The notes under the pieces were generated by a model that was given only the letters and a program-made list of their open reading frames with translations, was not told the origin of the DNA and searched no databases. DNA of 64,000 nt, taken from contig NZ_JAJNEL010000001.1 in NCBI RefSeq assembly GCF_029428675.1, positions 1,612,001 through 1,676,000 on the forward strand, read 5' to 3'. The position numbers and the translations under genes are program-made. Source of the DNA: Streptomyces sp. JH14. Its GTDB lineage: Bacteria; Actinomycetota; Actinomycetes; Streptomycetales; Streptomycetaceae. This document shows positions 1-10,440 of the stretch, piece after piece (the first letter of the stretch is position 1; every line of letters starts with the position of its first letter).

Positions 1-493
1 GGCGCGGCTGCGCGAGCGAGGCGGCGTACCGCACGAGGCCGAGGCCGGGGGCGTGCCGGCCGGGCTTGGTCGGGGTGGGCCAGCAGGGCCCGGTGCAGAA
101 GTAGTCCACGCCGGGTTCGGCGACGGCCGCGTCGACCTCGGACTCGGCGTGCGTGGAGCGGCCGATCACCACGTCCTGGCCGATGATGGCGCGGGCGGCC
201 GGCACCGGCAGGTCTCCCTGGCCGAGGTGGAGCACATCGGAACCGATGGCATGGGCGACATCGGCCCGGTCGTTCACCGCGAGGAGCTTGCCGTGGCGCC
301 GGCAGGCGTCGGCGAGGACCGCCAGGTGCTCGAGTTCCTCGGCCGCTTCCATGCCCTTGTCGCGCAGCTGGACGATGTCCACCCCGGAGGAGAGCACGGC
401 GTCGAGGAACGCCGGGAGGTCGCCCTGGCGCCTGCGGGCGTCCGTGCACAGATAGAGCCGGGCTTCGGACAGCAGCGCGCGAGGCGTGGACAT
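1..493 (-). CDS. thiE: Thiamine-phosphate synthase, 3' end cut by window edge
   Basis: ThiE joins HMP-pyrophosphate and the thiazole phosphate to give thiamin phosphate in the cytoplasm. I translated the minus strand from an ATG at 493; 164 codons are visible before the window ends. The TIM-barrel landmarks are present: [10 protein letters not shown] near residues 38-47 for the phosphate/HMP-PP site, [10 protein letters not shown] near residue 70, LHLGQGDLP near residue 86 and a GRSTHAE segment. The start is preceded by an AGGGGGA ribosome-binding site. It points away from the thiO-thiS-thiG operon 2.5 kb downstream, which shares the pathway. Identification is confident; only the C-terminus is missing because of the window edge. 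Confidence 0.9.
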   Translation of the reverse strand, partial: MSTPRALLSEARLYLCTDARRRQGDLPAFLDAVLSSGVDIVQLRDKGMEAAEELEHLAVLADACRRHGKLLAVNDRADVAHAIGSDVLHLGQGDLPVPAARAIIGQDVVIGRSTHAESEVDAAVAEPGVDYFCTGPCWPTPTKPGRHAPGLGLVRYAASLAQPR

Positions 494-592
494 GGTGAGG
501 TTCCCCCTTGGATGCGGCGATACGGCATACGGCGGTGCGGCCCGGTGTGTCCGGAGCCCCCGCACGAGTGCAGCGCTACGTCGTCATGCGGC

Positions 593-632
593 GGTACGGG
601 CCGGGCCGCTCGGAACGGCCCGGGCCCGTACC
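593..632 (-). terminator. Imperfect GC-rich hairpin, probable terminator
   Basis: GGTACGGGCCGGGCCG at 593-608 can pair with 616-632 with one bulged G and a 7-nt loop. It lies just after the stop of the Rv2175c-like gene on the minus strand and before the thiE start. There is no clear U-tract, which is common for actinobacterial terminators. Confidence 0.45.
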
Positions 633-651
633 CCGCGTGCGGTTGTCCCGG

Positions 652-1017
652 TCAGACGGCGAGCGCCTGGGCGCGGCGCTTCACCTCCGTGCCGCGATTC
701 TCGCTCAGCGCCTGCGCGGGGGTGCCGGGGAGGGTGGGGTCGGGGGTGAAGAGCCACTCCAGCATCTCTTCGTCGGTGTAGCCGTCGTCCCTCAGGAGCG
801 TCAGGGTGCCGGAGAGGCCCTTGACCACCTTGTTGCCGTCGATGAAGGCAGCAGGCACCTGGAGTGCCCGGTTCTCACCACGGCGTACGGCGATGAGCTG
901 GCCCTCCTTGACCAGCTGCCGCACGCGCGTCACCTCGACATCGAGCATTTCCGCGATGTCGGGGAGGTGGAGCCAGGCGGGGACGAGAGCATCGATCTTT
1001 GCGTCAATCTCGGTCAC
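652..1017 (-). CDS. Rv2175c-like helix-turn-helix DNA-binding protein
   Basis: A 121-residue cytoplasmic protein. Residues about 15-60 form a winged/MerR-like helix-turn-helix (LHLPDIAEMLDVEVTRVRQL) and the C-terminal half has the GLSGTLTLLRDDGYTDEEML pattern of the actinobacterial Rv2175c family. In M. tuberculosis Rv2175c binds DNA and is phosphorylated by its neighbour kinase PknL (established for that organism). Here a PknL-type kinase lies 4.3 kb away, so the pair is kept close although the thiamin operon and two other genes intervene. The start is a GTG at 1017 without a strong ribosome-binding site. Its target genes cannot be told from the sequence. Confidence 0.8.
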   Translation of the reverse strand: MTEIDAKIDALVPAWLHLPDIAEMLDVEVTRVRQLVKEGQLIAVRRGENRALQVPAAFIDGNKVVKGLSGTLTLLRDDGYTDEEMLEWLFTPDPTLPGTPAQALSENRGTEVKRRAQALAV

Positions 1018-1122
1018 GGGGACAAGCGTGCCATCCCGGACCGACAGTCGGTACCCGGACCCGACCGGACGGGGGTCGCCCCAGCGCCCTCAAGGCCCCC
1101 GGCAGCCCCTGGGGAAGCGCCG

Positions 1123-2379
1123 TCACGAGGCATCCGCCCTGGCCGACTTCAGCGGTACGGCGGGGTCGGCCGCCCGCACCTGATCGAGCCGCGCCCCCGC
1201 CTCGATGAGTCTGCGCCCCTGGGCCAGATCACGCGGCCGCCCGACGGCGAGGACGGCAACCAGCGCGCCGTCCCGCAGCCAGCACACGGTCCAGGCCGGG
1301 TCTGCCGGGTCGCCGCGCCACAGCAGGGTGTCCGCGTCCCCGTGATGACCCGCGTACTGCACGAACCGGTCGAACTGCTCGGACCAGAAGTACGGCACGG
1401 GGTCGTACGTCAGGGGCTGCACCCCGCCGGTACCGGCGCCGATGATGTTGGCCGCGGCGGTCCGCGGCCCCTGGAGAGCGTTGTCCCAGTGGTGGACGAG
1501 AAGCCGCGTGCCGTACCGCGCGGAGGGGAAGGACGCGCAGTCGCCGACCGCGTACACATCCGGCAGCGAGGTGCGCAGTGCGTCGTCGGCGGTCACCGAC
1601 CCGTCCGGGCCCAGCGCAATGCCGGAGCCGGCCAGCCAGCCGGTGGCGGGCCGGGCGCCGATCCCGACGACCACCGCTCCGGCGGCGAGCGCGCGCCCGT
1701 CGGCGAGGACCACGCTGCCCTGCTCGATCCGGGCCACCGGCGTGCCCGTGAGGAGTTCGGCACCGCTCTGCGCGTACCAGCGGGCCATCGGGACGGCGAC
1801 CTCGGCGGGCAGAACGCCTGCCAGCGGCCTGTCGGCAGCCTCGACGACGGTGACCTCGCAGCCCGCGGCGCGCGCCGCGGTGGCGAACTCCGCGCCGATC
1901 CAGCCCGCGCCGACGACCACGACGGTGTGCTGCTCGTCGAGGACCGGCCGCAGCCGCGCGGCGTCGTCGAGGGTGCGCAGCAGATGGACGCCCGGCACCC
2001 CCTCGGAGCCGGGCAGTACCACCGGTTCGGCGCCGCAGGCGACGACCAGGACGTCGTACGGAACGGATCCGGCCAAGGTGTCCAGTTCGTGCGCGCCGGG
2101 CCGCAGGCCGGTCACGTCGCGGCCCAGTTGCAGGTGGATGTCCAGCGCTTCGAAATCGATGTCGAAGGCGGAGCCCTCGGCGTTGCCGAGCAGGACGGCT
2201 TTGGACAGCGGTGGCCGGTCGTACGGCTGGTGGGGTTCGGCGCCGATGAGGGTGACCGGGCCGGTGAAGCCCTGCTCCCGCAGGGCGACCGCGGTCTGCA
2301 CGCCGGCCATGCCCGCGCCGACGATGACGACGCGGCGCTCTGTCCGCCGGCCCGGCTGCTCTGTCTGCTGCTCGCTCAC
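1123..2379 (-). CDS. FAD-dependent NAD(P)H reductase, ferredoxin-reductase type
   Basis: A 418-residue flavoprotein of the rubredoxin/ferredoxin reductase group. The FAD-binding GAGMAG motif is at residues 21-26, the PYDRPPLSK segment typical of this group at 52-60, the NAD(P)-binding GAGWIG at 157-162, and the second FAD motif DVYAVGD at 274-280. Such enzymes pass electrons from NAD(P)H to ferredoxins or similar carriers; the partner here is unknown and no ferredoxin is adjacent. The GTG start at 2379 lacks a clear ribosome-binding site, but TAAGCT lies six bases upstream of it, suggesting a leaderless transcript. It is not obviously part of the thiamin pathway. Confidence 0.8.
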   Translation of the reverse strand: MSEQQTEQPGRRTERRVVIVGAGMAGVQTAVALREQGFTGPVTLIGAEPHQPYDRPPLSKAVLLGNAEGSAFDIDFEALDIHLQLGRDVTGLRPGAHELDTLAGSVPYDVLVVACGAEPVVLPGSEGVPGVHLLRTLDDAARLRPVLDEQHTVVVVGAGWIGAEFATAARAAGCEVTVVEAADRPLAGVLPAEVAVPMARWYAQSGAELLTGTPVARIEQGSVVLADGRALAAGAVVVGIGARPATGWLAGSGIALGPDGSVTADDALRTSLPDVYAVGDCASFPSARYGTRLLVHHWDNALQGPRTAAANIIGAGTGGVQPLTYDPVPYFWSEQFDRFVQYAGHHGDADTLLWRGDPADPAWTVCWLRDGALVAVLAVGRPRDLAQGRRLIEAGARLDQVRAADPAVPLKSARADAS

Positions 2380-2385
2380 CCGCCC

Positions 2386-2391
2386 AGCTTA
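2386..2391 (-). promoter_or_regulatory. Putative -10 box for leaderless mRNA of the FAD reductase
   Basis: TAAGCT (minus strand) ends six nucleotides before the GTG start at 2379 and no Shine-Dalgarno sequence is present. This spacing places the transcription start at or next to the start codon. No good -35 box is evident. Confidence 0.4.
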
Positions 2392-2407
2392 TGCACCTGA
2401 CGATTCG

Positions 2408-2782
2408 TCAGGCAGGCAGCTCCTCGACCACGCTCGTACCCCTGCCCTCCTGCGACTCCCATTCCCAGCGCTCGTCCAGCCGCACCCGGCCGTCCGCGAG
2501 ATCGACGACGGTGGAGAGACAGTGCCCGGAGGACGTCGTGCCGTCCTGCTTCAACTGGACGGAGGGAGCACCTCCCATGCCTTTGAGGCCATGGGGGAGA
2601 AAGTCGAGCCGGTCGCCGGAGCGCGTGCCGACGAGATGTCCCCGGACCACGTCGCCGCCCGCGTACTGGGCACAGAACCGGCCGTTCTCCTCGTGGTACG
2701 TGAAGCGGGTACGGGTGCCGACCTGACCCGGCGCCTGGTCGGCGACACGTGAGAGGACGAGCCCGTCGAGCGAACGGGCCAC
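2408..2782 (-). CDS. Conserved hypothetical protein, small beta-rich
   Basis: A 124-residue protein that starts at GTG 2782 behind an AAGGGAG ribosome-binding site. It has no signal peptide or membrane segment. The alternating pattern of short strands (FTYHEENGRFCAQYAGGDVV, GHLVGTRSGDRLDF, VRLDERWEW) suggests a single beta-barrel such as a lipocalin-like fold. Similar short proteins occur in many actinobacteria and are sometimes mislabelled N-acetylglutamate synthase. I do not recognise a function. It lies between the FAD reductase, same strand, and the divergent thiamin operon. Confidence 0.6.
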   Translation of the reverse strand: MARSLDGLVLSRVADQAPGQVGTRTRFTYHEENGRFCAQYAGGDVVRGHLVGTRSGDRLDFLPHGLKGMGGAPSVQLKQDGTTSSGHCLSTVVDLADGRVRLDERWEWESQEGRGTSVVEELPA

Positions 2783-2838
2783 GGTGACTGCTCCCTTACC
2801 GGGCGTGGGGAACGGGGTTTAGGGTGGCCACCGTAAGA

Positions 2839-2931
2839 CACTCGCGGGAGTCCGGACGCACCGGGCTGAGAGGGAGGCTGGGCGGCCTCCGACCGTACGA
2901 ACCTGATCCGGGTCATGCCGGCGAAGGGAGG
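2839..2931 (+). promoter_or_regulatory. TPP (thiamin pyrophosphate) riboswitch
   Basis: The RNA carries the conserved core of the THI element in the right order: a CGCGGGAG 5' strand, GGCTGAGAGG near 2865, then GAACCTGATCCGGGTCATGCC starting near 2899 (highly conserved pyrophosphate-sensing and pyrimidine-sensing segments) and GGCGAAGGGAG near 2919 closing P1. The 3' end GGGAGGGG is also the best ribosome-binding site for thiO, 13 nt before its ATG. This suggests that TPP binding hides the ribosome-binding site and represses translation. Confidence 0.93.
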
Positions 2932-2943
2932 GGCTGGACGCCC

Positions 2944-5176
<2,233 letters not shown>

Positions 5177-5273
5177 CCCCGGTACGGGCCGCACGTGCAT
5201 GTCCCTGTCACGGCTCGGCTGCAGTACGGCCGCGGGATCGCTCCGGCCCGTCGGCCATGTCCGCGGTGGCTCG

Positions 5274-5279
5274 TAGACT
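5274..5279 (+). promoter_or_regulatory. Putative -10 box for leaderless kinase mRNA
   Basis: TAGACT is followed by seven bases and then the GTG start of the Ser/Thr kinase at 5287; no Shine-Dalgarno sequence is present. This matches the spacing of Streptomyces leaderless transcripts. A matching -35 box is not obvious. Confidence 0.45.
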
Positions 5280-5286
5280 CGCTTGC

Positions 5287-7188
5287 GTGGATACGACCCT
5301 TCAGGACCCGCTTGTCGGGCAACTGCTCGACGGCCGCTATCGCGTCGATGCCCGCATCGCCGTGGGCGGGATGGCCACGGTCTACCGGGCCCTGGACACC
5401 CGTCTGGACCGGGTGCTCGCCCTCAAGGTGATGCACCCGGCGCTCGCGGCCGACGCCTCGTTCGTCGAGCGCTTCATCCGCGAGGCCAAGTCCGTGGCCC
5501 GGCTGGCGCACCCCAATGTGGTCGCGGTCTTCGACCAGGGCGCCCAGGGGGCGTACGTCTACCTGGCGATGGAGTACGTCGCGGGCTGCACGCTGCGCGA
5601 CGTCCTGCGCGACCGCGGCGCCCTGCAGCCGCGGGCGGCGCTGGACATCCTGGAGCCGGTCCTCGCCGCGCTGGGCGCCGCGCACCGGGCGGGGTTCGTT
5701 CACCGGGACATGAAGCCGGAGAACGTCCTCATAGGGGACGACGGCCGCGTGAAGGTCGCGGACTTCGGTCTGGTGCGCGCCGTGGGCGCCGTCACGAACA
5801 CCACCGGGACCGTCCTGGGCACCGTCTCGTATCTCGCCCCCGAGCAGATCGAGCACGGCACGGCGGACACCCGCACCGATGTGTACGCCTGCGGCGTCGT
5901 GCTGTACGAGATGCTGACGGGCACCAAGCCGCACACCGGCGACTCCCCCGCCCAGGTGATCTACCAGCACCTCAACGAGGACGTACCGGCCCCGTCGGCC
6001 GTCGTCCCGGGGCTCGCGGTGGAGCTGGACGAGCTGGTCGCGAGCGCCACCGCGCGCGACCCCGAGGTCCGCCCGTTCGACGCGGTGGCCCTGCTCGCCG
6101 AGTCCCGTACCGCGCGCGCCGGGCTCACCGACGCCCAGCTGGACGCCGTACCTCCACAGGCCCTCGCCGAGACGCACGACGGCGCCGAGGACCGTACGAG
6201 CGTGATCCCCCGGGTCCTCCCGGTCGGCCAGGGCACCGCCCACCACACCAGCCGGCTGGAGATGCCGCCTGCGCTGCCGCCCGAGCCGGCCCGTCCCGGG
6301 CCGCGGCGCGGACTGCTCGCCGCGATCGTCGCCGTGCTGCTCGTGCTGGGGCTCGGCGCCGGTGTCTGGTACATCAACTCGGGACAGTTCACCCGGGTCC
6401 CCTCGCTGCTCGGCCAGACCGAGAAGGCCGCCCGGGAGCGGCTCTCGGACGCCGGTCTCGAGCTGAAGAACGTCGAGCGGGCCTACAGCGACGACGTCGA
6501 CCGCGGCAAGGTCATCGGCAGCGACCCGAAGTCGGGCGCCCGTATCCGGGGCAACGGCGCGGTGAAGATCATCGTCTCGCGCGGTCCGGAGATCGTGAAG
6601 GTCCCCGACGTCGCGGGCACCTCGCCGGCCGAGGCCAGGCGCGCCCTGAAGGACGCGGGCCTGGTGGCCGGCATGGTCACCAAGGAGTTCAGCGAGGAGG
6701 TCGGGCAGGGCGAGGTGATCCGTACGGATCCCACGGCGGGCACCGAGCGCCACCCGGACTCCGCGATCGCTCTGGTCGTCAGCAAGGGCAGCCCGGTCGA
6801 CGTCCCCCATGTGACGGGGATGTCGGTCGACGAGGCCACCGCGGCGCTGGAGGAGGAGGGCCTGAAGGCCAAGGTGCTGCCGGACCGGGTCAATTCGCCC
6901 GAGGCCGCGGGCGAGATCGCCCGCCAGTCGCCGGGCGGGGGCGCCCAGGCCGCCGAGGGCGACACCATCACGCTCACGGTCTCCAAGGGCCCGCGGATGC
7001 TCGATGTCCCGGACGTCACCGGCAAGGACGTCGACGAGGCCACGAACCTGCTGAAGGCCGCGGGCTTCGAGGTCAAGGTCGACCGCCCGTTCCTCTCCTT
7101 CAGCGACACGATCGCGAGCCAGTCCGTCGACGGCGGCGACCAGGCCCCCGAAGGCAGCACCATCACCATCAAGACCAAGGGACTCTGA
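5287..7188 (+). CDS. PASTA-domain Ser/Thr protein kinase (PknL/PkaF type)
   Basis: A 633-residue membrane kinase. The cytoplasmic kinase domain (about residues 10-275) has a complete set of motifs: ATP lysine K47 in ALKVMHP, catalytic HRDMKPEN at 139-146, DFG at 159-161 and an APE-like APEQIE. A single membrane segment is near residues 342-362. Outside are four PASTA repeats (about 368-633), each with the VPDVxGxxxxEA pattern, which in this family sense muropeptides or lipid II. The order and the nearby Rv2175c-like gene match M. tuberculosis PknL; the S. coelicolor counterpart is recalled as PkaF (SCO2110). Likely role: linking wall state to gene expression. The GTG start at 5287 is chosen because the kinase domain begins right after it; longer upstream frame is inside thiG. 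Confidence 0.92.
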   Translation: MDTTLQDPLVGQLLDGRYRVDARIAVGGMATVYRALDTRLDRVLALKVMHPALAADASFVERFIREAKSVARLAHPNVVAVFDQGAQGAYVYLAMEYVAGCTLRDVLRDRGALQPRAALDILEPVLAALGAAHRAGFVHRDMKPENVLIGDDGRVKVADFGLVRAVGAVTNTTGTVLGTVSYLAPEQIEHGTADTRTDVYACGVVLYEMLTGTKPHTGDSPAQVIYQHLNEDVPAPSAVVPGLAVELDELVASATARDPEVRPFDAVALLAESRTARAGLTDAQLDAVPPQALAETHDGAEDRTSVIPRVLPVGQGTAHHTSRLEMPPALPPEPARPGPRRGLLAAIVAVLLVLGLGAGVWYINSGQFTRVPSLLGQTEKAARERLSDAGLELKNVERAYSDDVDRGKVIGSDPKSGARIRGNGAVKIIVSRGPEIVKVPDVAGTSPAEARRALKDAGLVAGMVTKEFSEEVGQGEVIRTDPTAGTERHPDSAIALVVSKGSPVDVPHVTGMSVDEATAALEEEGLKAKVLPDRVNSPEAAGEIARQSPGGGAQAAEGDTITLTVSKGPRMLDVPDVTGKDVDEATNLLKAAGFEVKVDRPFLSFSDTIASQSVDGGDQAPEGSTITIKTKGL

Positions 7189-7195
7189 GATCCGT

Positions 7196-8053
7196 ATGCG
7201 CAACCCGGTCGGCGGCCATGTCCCCGTGGCCGGCGGCCTCGCCAAGGTCGGCCTGCCCTACGCCCGCGAGATGGGGGCGGAGGCCGTCCAGGTCTTCGTC
7301 GCCAATCCACGCGGCTGGGCGACACCGGCCGGGAACCCGGCGCAGGACGAACGGTTCCGCGCCGAGTGCGCCGCCGAGTCGATACCGGCGTACGTCCACG
7401 CCCCGTATCTGATCAACTTCGGTTCGCACACCGAGGCCACCGTCGAGAGGTCCGTGGGCTCGCTGCGCCACTCCCTGCGCCGGGCCCGTGAGATCGGCGC
7501 CCTGGGCGTCGTGGTGCACACCGGCTCCGCGACCGGTGGCCGGCCGCGCGCGGAGGCACTGGCCCAGGTACGCACCCACATGCGACCGCTCCTGGACGAG
7601 CTGACGCACGACGACGACCCGTACCTGCTGCTGGAGTCGACGGCCGGACAGGGGTTCTCTCTCTGCTCGCGGACCTGGGACTTCGGCCCGTACTTCGAGG
7701 CGCTGGACGCCCACCCCAGGCTCGGCGTGTGCCTCGACACCTGCCACATCTACGCGGCGGGCCACGATCTGGCGGGCCCCGGGGGCATGAAGCAGACGCT
7801 GGATCTGCTGGTGGACACGGTCGGCGAGGGCCGGCTGAAACTGATCCACGCCAATGACTCCAAGGACGTGGTGGGGGCCCACAAGGACCGGCACGAGAAC
7901 ATCGGCGCCGGTCACATCGGCCGGGAGCCGTTCCGGGAGCTGTTCGCCCATCCGGCGACGGCCGGGGTACCGCTGGTCATCGAGACACCGGGCGGCAAGG
8001 AAGGCCATGCGGCGGACGTGGCGCGGCTGAAGGAACTCCGCGACCGGAGCTGA
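7196..8053 (+). CDS. nfo: Deoxyribonuclease IV (AP endonuclease)
   Basis: Endonuclease IV cleaves DNA 5' to abasic sites in base-excision repair. The 285-residue TIM barrel shows the full trinuclear zinc ligand set: H68, H108, E147, D181 and H184 (CLDTCH), H218, D231 and H233 (DRHENIG), and E263 (VIETPG). The length matches E. coli Nfo (285). The start lies eight bases after the kinase stop, so the two genes are probably cotranscribed, an arrangement with no obvious functional link. Confidence 0.93.
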   Translation: MRNPVGGHVPVAGGLAKVGLPYAREMGAEAVQVFVANPRGWATPAGNPAQDERFRAECAAESIPAYVHAPYLINFGSHTEATVERSVGSLRHSLRRAREIGALGVVVHTGSATGGRPRAEALAQVRTHMRPLLDELTHDDDPYLLLESTAGQGFSLCSRTWDFGPYFEALDAHPRLGVCLDTCHIYAAGHDLAGPGGMKQTLDLLVDTVGEGRLKLIHANDSKDVVGAHKDRHENIGAGHIGREPFRELFAHPATAGVPLVIETPGGKEGHAADVARLKELRDRS

Positions 8054-8071
8054 ATCCGCACCGCACGGGGA

Positions 8072-8088
8072 ATACCCCCAGGGGGTAT
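8072..8088. promoter_or_regulatory. CsoR-type copper operator
   Basis: ATACCCCCAGGGGGTAT is a perfect 8+8 palindrome around a central A. CsoR-family copper repressors recognise TACCCC...GGGGTA palindromes of this kind (established for CsoR in actinobacteria). It sits 48 bp upstream of the histidine-rich DUF4396 gene, in the position of a promoter operator. Confidence 0.75.
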
Positions 8089-8135
8089 GTGGTTCCTATG
8101 TCGACGGGAACCGCTACCGGAGTCGGGGGATCGCC

Positions 8136-8720
8136 ATGCAGCACGACGCACGCGACGAACAGCACGAGCAGCAGGGCCGGCACGAGCACCACGAGCACCG
8201 GAACCACGACGGTCGGCACGCGGACCACGCGAGCCATGCCGACCACGCGGTTCACACCGGCCGGGCGGCGCACACGCCCGGCGCGGCCGACTGGCCCATG
8301 GCCGCACGCGCCACCCTGCACTGCCTCACCGGATGCGCCATCGGCGAGATCCTCGGCATGGTCGTCGGAACGGCGCTCGACTGGGGCAACGCGCAGACGA
8401 TGATCCTCGCGATCATCCTGGCCTTCGCCTTCGGCTACGCGCTGACCCTGCGCTCCGTCCTCACGGCCGGCGTGGACTTCCGAACGGCGTTCCGGGTCGC
8501 CCTCGCCGCCGATACCCTCTCCATCGCCGTGATGGAACTGATCGACAACGGCGTGATCGCGCTCTGGCCCGGAGCCATGGACGCCCAGCTCGCCGACGCA
8601 CTGTTCTGGGGAGCCCTCGCGATGTCCCTGGCCATCGCCTTCGTCGTCACCACACCGGTCAACAAGTGGATGATCGGCCGCGGCAGCGGCCACGCGGTGG
8701 CGCACCGATACCACCACTGA
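8136..8720 (+). CDS. DUF4396 membrane protein with histidine-rich N-terminus
   Basis: A 194-residue protein. Residues 1-45 form a cytoplasmic-looking tail with 14 histidines (HEHHEHRNHDGRHADH and following), an obvious metal-binding stretch, and the last residues are again HRYHH. The rest has about four membrane segments, including LHCLTGCAIGEILGMVVGTA, which holds a CxxxxC pair conserved in DUF4396 proteins, and ILAIILAFAFGYALTL. A perfect CsoR-type operator lies upstream, so copper-dependent derepression is likely. The start ATG is preceded by GGGGGA. The biochemical role of DUF4396 is not known to me; copper binding or transport is inferred. Confidence 0.8.
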   Translation: MQHDARDEQHEQQGRHEHHEHRNHDGRHADHASHADHAVHTGRAAHTPGAADWPMAARATLHCLTGCAIGEILGMVVGTALDWGNAQTMILAIILAFAFGYALTLRSVLTAGVDFRTAFRVALAADTLSIAVMELIDNGVIALWPGAMDAQLADALFWGALAMSLAIAFVVTTPVNKWMIGRGSGHAVAHRYHH

Positions 8721-8761
8721 GGGCGGGCCCGCCGCACCGCAGGGCGGAACCGGCCGGCAGG

Positions 8762-9394
8762 TCAGAGCTCGGGGCCCTCCCCGGGCTCCTCCTGGTAGGA
8801 GTACCGCTGCTCACGCCAGGGGTCACCGATGTTGTGATACCCCCGCTCCTCCCAGAAGCCCCGGCGGTCGGCCGTCATGTACTCGACGCCCCGGACCCAC
8901 TTGGGCCCCTTCCAGGCGTACAGATGCGGCACGACGAGGCGCAGCGGAAAGCCGTGCTCAGCGGTGAGCAGCTCACCACCCTGATGGGTGGCGAAAAGTG
9001 TTCGGTCCGAGGTGAAGTCGGAAAGCCGCAGGTTGGAGCTGAAACCGTACTCGGCCCAGACCATGACATGGGTGGCCTGGGGCGAGGGAGGCGCGAGTTC
9101 GACGATCGTGCGGGCGAGAACCCCGCCCCATTCGGCGCCGACCATGCTGAATTTGGTGACGCAGTGCAGGTCGGCGACGACCGACGAGAACGGCAGGGCC
9201 GAGAACTCCTGATGGTTCCAGCAGTGCTTCTCACCGTCCGCGGTGGCCCCGAAGACCCGGAACTCCCAGCGGTCGGGCTTGAACTTGGGAACAGGCCCGT
9301 AGTGGGTGACTGGCCAACCGCGCTGCAGTCGCTGTCCCGGCGGAAGCTCGGACTGCTCTGATTCGCGGTATTCCCGGCTTTCCGGCTGACCCAT
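8762..9394 (-). CDS. Sulfite-oxidase-like molybdopterin oxidoreductase
   Basis: A 210-residue protein made of a single molybdopterin-binding domain of the sulfite oxidase family. Cys78 in DLHCVTKFS is the expected Mo ligand, and GFPLRLVVPHLYAWKGPKWV is the cofactor/substrate region. There is no Tat or Sec signal and no dimerisation or heme domain, so it is a cytoplasmic short form such as the YuiH/YedY-like proteins of actinobacteria. Substrate is unknown. It converges with the DUF4396 gene 41 bp away. Confidence 0.82.
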   Translation of the reverse strand: MGQPESREYRESEQSELPPGQRLQRGWPVTHYGPVPKFKPDRWEFRVFGATADGEKHCWNHQEFSALPFSSVVADLHCVTKFSMVGAEWGGVLARTIVELAPPSPQATHVMVWAEYGFSSNLRLSDFTSDRTLFATHQGGELLTAEHGFPLRLVVPHLYAWKGPKWVRGVEYMTADRRGFWEERGYHNIGDPWREQRYSYQEEPGEGPEL

Positions 9395-9548
9395 GACTCC
9401 ATGGTGACAGACAGGCAGGGGTGGTCATGACCAGGGCAGAGGCAATTCGGACAGCCCGCACTAAGCGTGTACTTACTGGACGACCAGGGGGTGCGGTGCG
9501 AGGATGCGCCCAACTTGACCAGTTCACCGGTTGGAAGGAGCCTCTGCG

Positions 9549-10028
9549 ATGCAGGGCGACCCCGAGGTCCTCGAGTTCCTGAACGAACAGCTGACCGCCG
9601 AATTGACTGCCATCAACCAGTATTTCCTGCATGCAAAGATGCAGGAGAACTTCGGCTGGACGAAGCTGGCGAAGTACACGCGCTCCGAGTCGTTCGACGA
9701 GATGAAGCACGCCGAGACCCTGACGGACCGCATTCTCTTTCTCGACGGACTCCCCAACTACCAGCGACTGTTCCATGTACGGGTGGGCCAGACCGTCACC
9801 GAGATGTTCCAGGCCGACCGCCAGGTCGAGGTGGAGGCGATCGACCGGCTGAAGCGCGGCATCGACTTGATGCGCAACAAGGGCGACATCACATCCGCAA
9901 ATATCTTTGAGTCGATCCTCGAAGACGAGGAGCATCACATCGACTACCTCGACACCCAGCTGGAGCTGATCGAGAAGCTCGGTGAACCGCTCTACATCTC
10001 GCAGCAGATCGAGCAGCCGGACAGCTGA
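9549..10028 (+). CDS. bfr: Bacterioferritin
   Basis: Bacterioferritin is a 24-mer heme-containing cage that oxidises and stores iron. The 159-residue protein has the four-helix ferroxidase ligands: E18 (LTAELTAINQYF), the ESFDEMKHAE segment (Glu and His ligands), and EDEEHH near residue 127; Met52-type heme ligation is consistent with DEMKHAE/RILFLDG. The start is ATG 9549, nine bases after AAGGAG; a TTG six codons upstream overlaps that ribosome-binding site and is rejected. It converges with the ferredoxin gene bfd, a partner that reduces and releases the stored iron. Confidence 0.93.
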   Translation: MQGDPEVLEFLNEQLTAELTAINQYFLHAKMQENFGWTKLAKYTRSESFDEMKHAETLTDRILFLDGLPNYQRLFHVRVGQTVTEMFQADRQVEVEAIDRLKRGIDLMRNKGDITSANIFESILEDEEHHIDYLDTQLELIEKLGEPLYISQQIEQPDS

Positions 10029-10064
10029 GTTTCCCGAAGGCCGGGGAGGGGCCGACCCCTGAGC

Positions 10065-10394
10065 TCAGGCCGCGTCGGGAAGCCGGATGCCCGGGACCCT
10101 GCCGGGGGCAATGCCCGGGGCCCTACCGGGAGCGATGCCCGGGTCGGCAGCGGGAGCCGCGCCGGGCGAGAGAGGCTGCTCGGGGGTGCCGCCGGGCTCC
10201 GCGAGCCGCTGGGCGAGCAGCTCGCGAGGCGCGCAGGCGCCGCGGCCGAGCATCGCCTGGATCCTGCGGACGCAGCCGCCGCAGTCCGTGCCCGCCTTGC
10301 AGGCGGAGGCTATCTGGCGGGGAGTGCACGCCCCGGCTGCCGCATGTTCCTTGACCTGCTGCTCCGTAATGCCGAAGCACGAGCAGACGTACAT
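10065..10394 (-). CDS. bfd: Bacterioferritin-associated ferredoxin with repetitive tail
   Basis: Bfd delivers electrons to bacterioferritin so that stored Fe(III) leaves as Fe(II). The 2Fe-2S ligands are C4, C6, C38 and C41 (MYVCSCFG and TDCGGCV). The family is usually 60-75 residues, while this protein has 109: residues 70-109 are a proline-glycine tail with PGIAPGRAPGIAPGRVPGI repeats. The start is ATG 10394 after GGGAGGTG; the frame stays open much further upstream, but that sequence contains the iron box. A DmdR/IdeR-type iron box lies about 50 bp upstream, so expression under iron starvation is likely. Confidence 0.9.
   Translation of the reverse strand: MYVCSCFGITEQQVKEHAAAGACTPRQIASACKAGTDCGGCVRRIQAMLGRGACAPRELLAQRLAEPGGTPEQPLSPGAAPAADPGIAPGRAPGIAPGRVPGIRLPDAA
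10084..10150. repeat. Short tandem repeat encoding the Bfd Pro-Gly tail
   Basis: Degenerate tandem units of about 24 bp (variants of GCCCGGGACCCTGCCGGG and ATGCCCGGGGCCCTACCGGG) encode the PGIAPGR repeats at the C-terminus of Bfd. Three units are visible. Such repeats may vary in copy number between strains. Confidence 0.6.
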
Positions 10395-10440
10395 GCGGTT
10401 CACCTCCCGGCGGGATTGATCGTTGGCGCCGTCCCGATTA

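Noticed and set aside
2824..2943. Coding extension of thiO upstream of ATG 2944
   Set aside because: The frame is open, but this stretch is the TPP riboswitch and does not resemble ThiO; the aptamer explains its conservation.
10084..10150. CRISPR-like short repeats
   Set aside because: They are contiguous in-frame PGIAPGR-coding units without spacers and belong to bfd.
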